64,000 nucleotides of DNA. Origin: Botryococcus braunii (lineage: Eukaryota; Chlorophyta; Trebouxiophyceae). How positions within the stretch are numbered: position 1 is the first letter of the stretch; each line of letters starts with the position of its first letter. The translations under genes were made by a program, and so were the position numbers. Shown piece after piece: positions 57,890 through 64,000 of the stretch. The DNA lies in assembly GCA_002005505.1 (NCBI GenBank), contig KV908396.1, positions 415,226-479,225 of the forward strand. Direction: 5' to 3'. The notes beneath the pieces were generated by a model. That model saw nothing but the letters and a program-made list of their open reading frames with translations, made no database searches and was not told the DNA's origin.

Positions 57890-58413
57890 GTTTCAAAGGT
57901 AGCTCAATGGAGGGGTTACCTCGGCCGTGGAGGGGATCCCAGTTGCCATGTGTGGTGGCATAGCGGTCAAACTCGGTGGCTAAGAAGGACAGTAAGCATC
58001 GCATGCTGATGGGGGCGACAAGGTCCAAGCCTTGATGCTTGTATCTGCCACTGGAAGTAGCCCACAGGGTCATGTGGACTTTGATGTCTTGGGGGGTCGC
58101 CTGAAGGGCATGGCGGCCGGTGTCACGCATGAATTCGCAGAACCTATCAAAGGCGCTGAGCTTCTTCTGCATGGTGGCTCCTTTTATGGCTAGCAGCTGG
58201 ATGGTATTGGCCCTAGTGAGCCATTGGAAATATTGGTCTGCGGTTGCTGCGCTAAGGGGAGGTCCAGGCTGACAAGGAATTTGGCGGCCCAATAGCATGG
58301 TGTCAGCCATACCCAAGAGTCTGGGGCACTCTAGGATGGCTGCCAAAGGGGATCCTGCATGCTGCAGGACAGCCAGCGTGTCAGCAGGCTGCCAGTTGGG
58401 ATACTGGGGAGGT

Positions 58414-58540
58414 GGATGGTCTGGTGGAAAATTTCCCACTAGAGTAGGGTCTCCAAGCCCTAAGGCCACCTCAAAAGGCTCAGTCAACCTATTGTAAACC
58501 CGATTGGGGACTCTGGATTGGCAGACAAAGGCTTCGTAGC
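58414..58540. repeat. Repeat B1 of the right Kangaroo-like element
   Basis: 127 bp, from GGATGGTCTGGTGGAAAATT to GGCTTCGTAGC, matching B2. It is also the 5' part of the YR reading frame. Confidence 0.93.
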
Positions 58541-58785
58541 AAATACCATTGCTACGAGAGGGCTAGTAAACCCCTCAGGAGGGGTGACTAAGGGAACCAT
58601 CACGTGACTCCAGATCACGGATGAATGATATGGGATATTTCAAGGGAAACAACGGCTGAACTAACTCATTAAAGCTACCAAGCTTGGTAAAGGGCAGGGT
58701 TTCAATCTAGAGAGACAGGAGCGGTGTTGCACTAGCTTGACTGTGTATACCCTGGTGACGGACGGCTCATCGCACCTTTATTGGT
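58541..58785. repeat. Repeat A2 of the right Kangaroo-like element
   Basis: 245 bp, same as A1 apart from two visible substitutions (GATATGG for GATCTGG, TTAAAGC for TTAAGGC). It lies directly between B1 and B2. Confidence 0.94.
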
Positions 58786-58800
58786 CCCGCCCGCCCACCC

Positions 58801-58927
58801 GGATGGTCTGGTGGAAAATTTCCCACTAGAGTAGGGTCTCCAAGCCCTAAGGCCACCTCAAAAGGCTCAGTCAACCTATTGTAAACCCGATTGGGGACTC
58901 TGGATTGGCAGACAAAGGCTTCGTAGC
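58801..58927. repeat. Repeat B2 of the right Kangaroo-like element
   Basis: 127 bp, a direct repeat of B1 ending GGCTTCGTAGC. It marks the right end of the element. The next sequence (AAAGTGTACTTG) begins the presumed LTR of copia element 2. Confidence 0.93.
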
Positions 58928-58929
58928 AA

Positions 58930-61900
58930 AGTGTACTTGTTCTTAAGTACGATCGGTTATTTCAGGAATGAGTCGACGAGGCCGATCGACAAGGCGTAGA
59001 AGTATTTCTGTCCATAAGTGTCGACGGAGCTGATCGAATGGGCCGATCGACGCGGCATATAGCATTCTGGCAAGTAGTATTCTGTCAATAGGAATCTGTT
59101 TTGCACGGAACAACGATTCTAGGTGGATAAAGGGGTAGAGACAGAGTCGTATCCTCAGACATTCGATTGCTGTCTCCGGTGCCTCAAGTCGGACCTCTGT
59201 ATTTCCGTTTGGCACCGTCCTTTGCCTGCATTAACTCAGCTGTCGCTTGCTATGCAGGTGTGTTTAGTTGTTTCGAGCTTTATTGTATAGTTTGATATAT
59301 GTAATAGACATTCGATTGCTGTCTCCGGTGCCTCAAGTCGGACCTCTGTATTTCCGTTTGGCACCGTCCTTTGCCTGCATTAACTCAGCTGTCGCTTGCT
59401 ATGCAGGAATCCTGAAACTGTTTTTGATCAAATTGACATCAAATAATCGAATATGGTATCGGCGACACTGTTTGGTGTCGATACTGGTCACTGCTCCCGC
59501 CAGCAGCGAGGAGAATAATATGCATACAACTATTTGCAAGCTTCAGCAAGTCTCCAGAAATTCACGCCCATTTCTCTGCTTTCAACGAAGTTGTTTGTAG
59601 TGTCTTGGGTTAAACCGATCGGGTGGAACTTCGGGTTGCTGGATTGTCTCGCTGGAAAGGCACTTGTGTTGATCCAGTAGTGAGAGACAATTGGATGTAT
59701 TGGCTGTTGGGATCTGGTGGTTGTGGAATATCTGTTTAAAGTGCAAGCAAGTTTGTTTTCCTTATAATCTTTCTTTGCCAGTTGCCCGTCAAGGCTTCTG
59801 GAATAATGTCACAGACAGAATTACAAGATGAAGGATTCAATGTCAGTATTGAGATAGAACCTGCCAGCCCAATGGGCAGGAATGTCTTTAGGAATCCTAC
59901 CTCTGATGCAGAAGCAGTCACTGATGATTCTGTGTCACATGTTACAGGGGTCCTCAATGGAATGCAGCAGCAAACTGATGAGGGTCTACAAAGACCACAG
60001 GGAGACTCAGAATGGGAAGCATGGGGATATGATCCACAGACTCAAAACATACCTCTAAACCCTGCTTTCTCAAGACGAGACAACCTTGGTACCTTTGTAC
60101 CTGCTCAGCAGGCTGCTGCATCTCCTGCCCCTATGTCTTCTAGAGTGCTAGGCTTTCAAACAAATTTGCCTTCCTCTAGACCTGTCTTAAGCCCTTTGTT
60201 TGGGATACCTAGGACTGCAGTCAGGATGCCAGTGAGGCCTACACACCTACCTGTACCTAGTGCACCACTGGCAGGTGCACCAGTCAATGTTTCCTCATTC
60301 ATGACAAGTGTACCACACACAGGTATTATGCTCCTTTCAGGAAACATAAATCAGGCAAGTACAGCATCAGGTACTACAATAGTGCATGTTCCCTTGGCAA
60401 CTGGTGGCACAATGCCAATCAGTTTGCCAATATCTACAATTTTAAACTCTATTGCACCAACTGTTCAAAGTGTGAGTGCTACACAGGGAACTGCTGCACA
60501 GTCAACGGCACAAGTTTCTGCCCCACCTCCTCCACCTCCACCAGGTGGTGGGCCTCCTTATAGTGGTCCTCCAGGAGGTGGTGGCTGGCCTCCAAATCCA
60601 CCAGGGGGTTCTTCCTCAGGCCCTCCCTGGTTTAGTGGTGTACCTGGCAGTTGGGGTATGGTGAATTCCAACCCCTATGGTTACAGTGGGTATCCCTTCA
60701 TGAAGTTCAATTCTCCTTCTCAAAGGCTTACTCCAAAGTTAGAGCCCCTGAAACTAAATGATGATAACTGGGTCATATGGTCTAGATATGTTCATGCAAT
60801 GCTTATAGAGATGGGGGTAGAATACTGTATTCTTCATGACATGAGAGGTTATTTAGATGATTATAAGGCCCAGAGCATTATAACACAGTCTTGTTCAGAG
60901 GAGTATCAAATACAAATCTCTGATCATTTGTCTGCCTACTCTATGTGGGAGTACTTGATGGCCTTATTTGTTACAAAAGCAAATGGCAAAATCATATCTC
61001 TCCAGGAAGAGTCCCGCACTTTCAAGATGCATACAAATGAGAAACCTTCCTCATATGTGTTAAGGGGTAGAAAAATAGCCAACACAATTAAAAGCTTAGG
61101 ACATGAGTTCAGTGACCTCTCACTCTGCACTATGCTTTTAAATGGACTCCCTGAGGAGTATAATATACATAAGCAGGTTCAACAATCTATTATAGTGTCC
61201 AATCCTGATGTGAATCTGCTACAACACTCTTTAGAGCTGGCACATATGCAGATAGTGAATAAGAAACTCCAAACCCCACCACCTAAAACCAACACCTTTA
61301 ACCAGAAGTCCTCTCCTGGTCAAGGGTACAACCCTAAGTATAAGGCACCGAATTCTCCTACTTCAAATGCTGTAGAGAAAGGTGCTAATCAAGGTGGTGG
61401 TGGGCAGAGTGGTAAAACAGCCTTCCAACAGATAGGGAGGCCTTTACCATTTTGCAGGTACTGCAAGCAGGATGGACACAGCATAGAGACCTGCCCAAAG
61501 TTGGAGGGGAAGAGAGTTAGCTTTGCTTCTCCACCAAAGCAGAGCCACTGCACACAGCTATATACACTTTGCTCTGAACCCTCTATTTCTGGTTGGCTGA
61601 TAGATTCTGGTTCAACAGATCATATTTCCCCTGACTGTGAGAATATGATGAATTATGTCAAGTATGATAAACCAGATATCCTGATAGTAGCAAATGGTGG
61701 TAGGGAGGAAATCATTGGTGAGGGTACTGTGCAGGTCTTCCTGGAAACAGGAAACTCTCTTTACCTGTACAATGTTAAACATGTACCCTCAGCTAAAAAG
61801 CGTTTATTGTCTGTAGGGAAGGCCTATCATGATGGGTTAGATGTTCATATAAATGGCATTCACTGTCACCTTACAGATTCAAATGGTGATCTTGTGGGCA

Positions 61901-62192
61901 TTGCTGAACATGTATACCCTTATCAGTGGCTCACAGACGTTTCTATACAAAACAGTGTTTCCCTACCAGTGTCAACTGAAAAGACACAGTGCAACCATAC
62001 AAAGGTGGATGTAGATCTGGTAAATATATGGCATCAGCGTTTTGGTCATCTCTCTGCTCAAAACTTGCAAAGGTTGAGCAGGGAGAAAATGGTAGAAGGC
62101 TTAAAACTCCCATCAGGTGACCTATCCAAGTGCATTGGTCATCAAGGTACTTGCGATGCCTGTATGTGTGAAAGGTTATGGGCAGAGAGAAC
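58930..62192 (+). mobile_element. Copia element 2, 5' half only
   Basis: The presumed 5' LTR or leader (about 58932-59450) is followed by TGGTATCGGCGAC (59454-59466), whose first seven bases fit the 3' end of initiator tRNA-Met, and then a gag-protease-integrase frame. The element stops at about 62192, where an unrelated 236-bp module begins. The integrase core, RT, RNase H and 3' LTR are absent. No second LTR is in the window, so the LTR limits are uncertain. Confidence 0.75.
59157..59407. repeat. 102-bp direct duplication in the presumed LTR of copia element 2
   Basis: 59157-59258 and 59306-59407 match by eye, running from AGACATTCGATTGCTG to CTTGCTATGCAGG. They are separated by 47 bases. 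Confidence 0.95.
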
Positions 62193-62232
62193 ACCTGTAA
62201 GTCCGCAAAAGGATTTGTCAATGCACTTGTAG
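59806..62232 (+). pseudogene. Truncated Gag-pol of copia element 2
   Basis: First in-frame ATG at 59806 (MSQTELQDEGFN). A long Pro/Gly/Ser-rich leader (about 300 codons) precedes a copia-type Gag domain (PLKLNDDNWVIWSRYVHAML, from about 60746). A CCHC knuckle FCRYCKQDGHSIETC lies at about 61450-61494, the protease WLIDSGSTDHIS at about 61594, and the pre-integrase zinc domain WHQRFGHLSAQNLQ at about 62029. The second Cys pair (TCDACMCERLW) is reached, then the frame enters the foreign module at about 62193 and stops at 62230-62232. A defective remnant, although the preserved frame is clean. Confidence 0.88.
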
Positions 62233-62428
62233 AGGTTTCGTCAGTCAGACCTCGACACACCCTTTGCGCGCGACTGATACAGGTTCGACAGGAGCGCCTT
62301 CCCTTGCGGCAACCAAAAAGCAAGTGCGACTGTCTCAAACACAAATCAAATATGCAATAGCAAGCTTCAACTTGTAGCAAACAGACAGGACTTCCATTCC
62401 GTGGCACAGGATTCGGCCAACCAACGAA
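62193..62428. repeat. Unrecognised 236-bp module X-Y, copy 1
   Basis: X (69 bp, 62193-62261, ACCTGTAAGTCCGCAAAAGG...CTCGACACACC) is joined directly to Y (168 bp, 62261-62428, CCTTTGCGCGCGACTGAT...ACCAACGAA). It disrupts the copia 2 integrase frame. No protein family is recognised. Confidence 0.85.
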
Positions 62429-62655
62429 TCGATTACATGGGACAATATTACTGCTTGCCCTACTGGCACAATCTCATATACGCATAAATTACTTCTCACA
62501 TCAGCTGGTTTTATTGCATCGTCTCAAACATGTTCTGTGCCGGACCTGAGTCCGGCACACTCGTTCCCTTGACGACCTAACAGCACAGCTTTGCGACAGT
62601 CAACGAAATATCTAACCAAATAGGAATTATATCATTAAATCACAACTACATCAAT
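62429..62655. other. Spacer between the two X-Y modules
   Basis: 227 bp without a coding signal or similarity to the neighbouring elements. It includes a small inverted repeat (GTGCCGGAC...GTCCGGCAC near 62537-62560). Confidence 0.5.
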
Positions 62656-62999
62656 ACCTGTAAGTCCGCAAAAGGATTTGTCAATGCACTTGTAGAGGTT
62701 TCGTCAGTCAGACCTCGACACACCTATTGCCCCGAGCATTACGATTTAGCCAGAGCAATGAGCAACATTGCAAATGCAGTGGTTATCAAATACATCATGC
62801 TATTCTATCATCTGTCAAAGTGCCAACGTACCCTTTGCGCGCGACTGATACAGGTTCGACAGGAGCGCCTTCCCTTGCGGCAACCAAAAAGCAAGTGCGA
62901 CTGTCTCAAACACAAATCAAATATGCAATAGCAAGCTTCAACTTGTAGCAAACAGACAGGACTTCCATTCCGTGGCACAGGATTCGGCCAACCAACGAA
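62656..62999. repeat. Module X-Y, copy 2, split by 107 bp
   Basis: X (62656-62724) and Y (62832-62999) match copy 1, but 107 unrelated bases separate them. Y ends exactly where the LTR of copia element 3 begins. Confidence 0.88.
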
Positions 63000-63546
63000 T
63001 GACGAGTCTGTCGCCTCCAGCAGTTAAATACCTGACCGTGTTTGGCGCCCAAGGGACTCGATAAAAGTCGAGTCCCTGAAAGCTTCTCATTCCAAAAGGT
63101 CCCTAATTGGTAATCCAATACGGATGATGTGTCCTAGACAAAATACCTAAAGGTCCCATTTTCTGTACCTAATTAAACACACTGATGTGGCCGCCTAAGA
63201 ATTAGTTTGACTGACCTCGAAGACGTATTCGAGGTCCCAAAAACAAGTTCCACTGAGTGCCACGATGCTGTGTGAGTCAATGCAAAGTTGTCCAAACCTC
63301 TATGTGAAGTTACGTGAGGAAGACTGAGGTCTGTCAAGGAATTATGTTGCTTCACAGCCAAGTTCCTAGGACTAGCTGGAAGAAGTATGCAGTAGTTTGC
63401 ACCTAAGGCCCAACAGTGTTGTGCCGTCCAGGGCAGCCTGGCATGCACGACTGTTTTGCCTAGGATGAGTCAGAAGAATACCTCTGAATAAGTCCAACAG
63501 TAATGCTCCCTAAGTAATTACCTGATCTAGGTCATTACCTACAACA
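63000..63546 (-). repeat. 3' LTR of copia element 3
   Basis: 547 bp inferred. In element orientation it starts TGTTGTAGG next to a polypurine tract and ends ACTCGTCA, which abuts module Y. TG...CA ends fit. The partner LTR lies outside the window. Confidence 0.75.
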
Positions 63547-63560
63547 CTTCCCCTTGGACG
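63547..63560 (-). promoter_or_regulatory. Polypurine tract of copia element 3
   Basis: Minus strand CGTCCAAGGGGAAG directly before the LTR start TGTTGT, closely like that of copia element 1. Confidence 0.8.
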
Positions 63561-63733
63561 TTTCAGAGGTCCAGCTATTGTACTACTTCTCAGGCAACGC
63601 CCACTGTAGTACATGCTTCTGGGTCAGGCGTGCTTCGGGGGAGTTACTAGTGAAGGAGGTAGCTAATCTCCTCACCCTCCGCCTTTGCCCGTGGTCACTC
63701 GGTCGTGGTGAACACCAGCCGGAAAATAAGACG
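63561..63733. other. Region between copia 3 stop codon and polypurine tract
   Basis: 173 bp of 3' untranslated element sequence. No further feature was seen. Confidence 0.5.
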
Positions 63734-64000
63734 TCACTCGCGTGAAACGACACCAAGTGTATTGCGGTGAATCTTGAACAACACAGGGACGAGTGGTTTC
63801 GTAAAGATGTCCGCCACATTCTTCTGGGTGGGTACATACTTCACGTCCACGTCACCCTGAATGACAGCAGCACGTGCATGGTGAAATGCCACAGCAACAT
63901 GCTTGGTGTACTTGGAATTTACAAGATTCCGTAAATTCCGAACACACCCAGAGTTATCAATGAACAGAGGAGGTTTCCACACATCAACATGAATCTCCTC
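63734..64000 (-). CDS. RNase H end of copia element 3 polyprotein, cut by the window edge
   Basis: The open frame enters from 64000 and stops at 63734-63736. It encodes FIDNSGCVRNLRNLVNSKYT, then KHVAVAFHHARAAV, VDVKYVPTQKNVADIFTKPL and a short tail. This is the invariant C-terminus of Ty1/copia RNase H, as in element 1 (CDNQGCINHLRN ... ADIFTKPL) but clearly a different family member. Integrity upstream is unknown. Confidence 0.9.
   Translation of the reverse strand, partial: EEIHVDVWKPPLFIDNSGCVRNLRNLVNSKYTKHVAVAFHHARAAVIQGDVDVKYVPTQKNVADIFTKPLVPVLFKIHRNTLGVVSRE

Larger units (their letters stand above)
49683..58540 (-). pseudogene. Tyrosine recombinase of the right element, interrupted by a copia element
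   Basis: Minus-strand mirror of the left YR. The catalytic half (HGSRRG and TKRYIDP) is at 49683-50330, the middle part at about 50330-50650, and the N-terminal part resumes at 57890-58540 beyond the copia insertion. The insertion splits the gene 11 codons after the conserved HGRGNPSIELPLK-like stretch or in the adjoining small intron. The poly-C tract near 50351 is three bases shorter and the next C run one base shorter than in the left arm, and the frame is still not continuous. Confidence 0.85.
43562..58927 (+). mobile_element. Kangaroo-like DIRS retrotransposon, right copy with split direct repeats
   Basis: Order on the plus strand: A1 (43562-43806), gag (43865-47205), RT-RNase H (47209-49676), YR on the minus strand (49683-50749 and 57890-58540, split by the copia element), B1 (58414-58540), A2 (58541-58785), B2 (58801-58927). 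A1 ... B1-A2-B2 is the split-direct-repeat layout of PAT/Kangaroo-type YR retrotransposons, which lack LTRs and target duplications. Without the 7.1-kb copia insertion the element is about 8.2 kb. The gag frame looks intact. RT-RNase H has a 1-base deletion and the YR is interrupted. Confidence 0.92.

Noticed and set aside
62193..62999. X-Y modules as another PAT-type split-repeat element
   Set aside because: The order X-Y ... X ... Y does not match A1 ... B1-A2-B2, and there is no recombinase or RT between them.

Overview
The window looks like nuclear DNA from a repeat-rich eukaryote, most likely a green-lineage alga. I infer this from split genes with GT-AG introns, spliced retroelement genes, long microsatellites and, above all, Kangaroo-like DIRS retrotransposons with an inverted tyrosine-recombinase gene, a type first described from Volvox. 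The genus cannot be fixed from sequence alone. There are no bacterial operons, rRNA genes, convincing tRNAs or CRISPR arrays.

Region 1 (1-35 kb) holds sparse host genes in a sea of simple repeats, and every host gene I can support is on the minus strand. They are: a damaged subtilisin-like protease (548-4224); a small gene with an N-terminal membrane segment (6793-7490); a complete three-exon VIT/CCC1-family iron/manganese transporter of 291 aa (10605-12808); a seven-exon gene for a Gln/Asn/Ala/Gly-rich secreted protein with mostly phase-0 introns (16412-19981); and a series of Ser/Gly/Ala-rich exons from one or two genes (26907-35142) whose introns carry kilobases of CT, CA, GT, GGA and GAT repeats. 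Between them lie 5'-truncated copies of one non-LTR retrotransposon family (about 5.04, 22.8-24.05 and 25.5 kb), many minisatellites and a 100-bp hairpin (21870-21969).

Region 2 (35.7-58.9 kb) is a nested transposon complex. Two nearly identical Kangaroo-like elements (spliced gag, RT-RNase H, and a YR gene on the opposite strand) sit head to head and form a palindrome with arms of about 7.2 kb around base 43566. The right copy keeps the split direct repeats A1 ... B1-A2-B2; the left copy ends in a single B. The right copy's YR gene is interrupted by a complete Ty1/copia element (50750-57889) with same-length, apparently identical 691-bp LTRs, a 5-bp target duplication, an intact 1800-aa polyprotein and a primer site matching the anticodon region of initiator tRNA-Met.

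Region 3 (58.9-64 kb) has a second copia element truncated in its integrase region (to about 62192), two copies of an unrecognised 236-bp module, and the 3' LTR and RNase H end of a third copia element running off the window.

The main points of interest are the palindromic Kangaroo-like pair with complementary lesions, the half-tRNA primer site, and the enlarged integrase-RT linker of the first copia element. No wholly new system is proven; the unexplained 236-bp modules and the expressed-looking low-complexity secreted proteins are the least familiar items.
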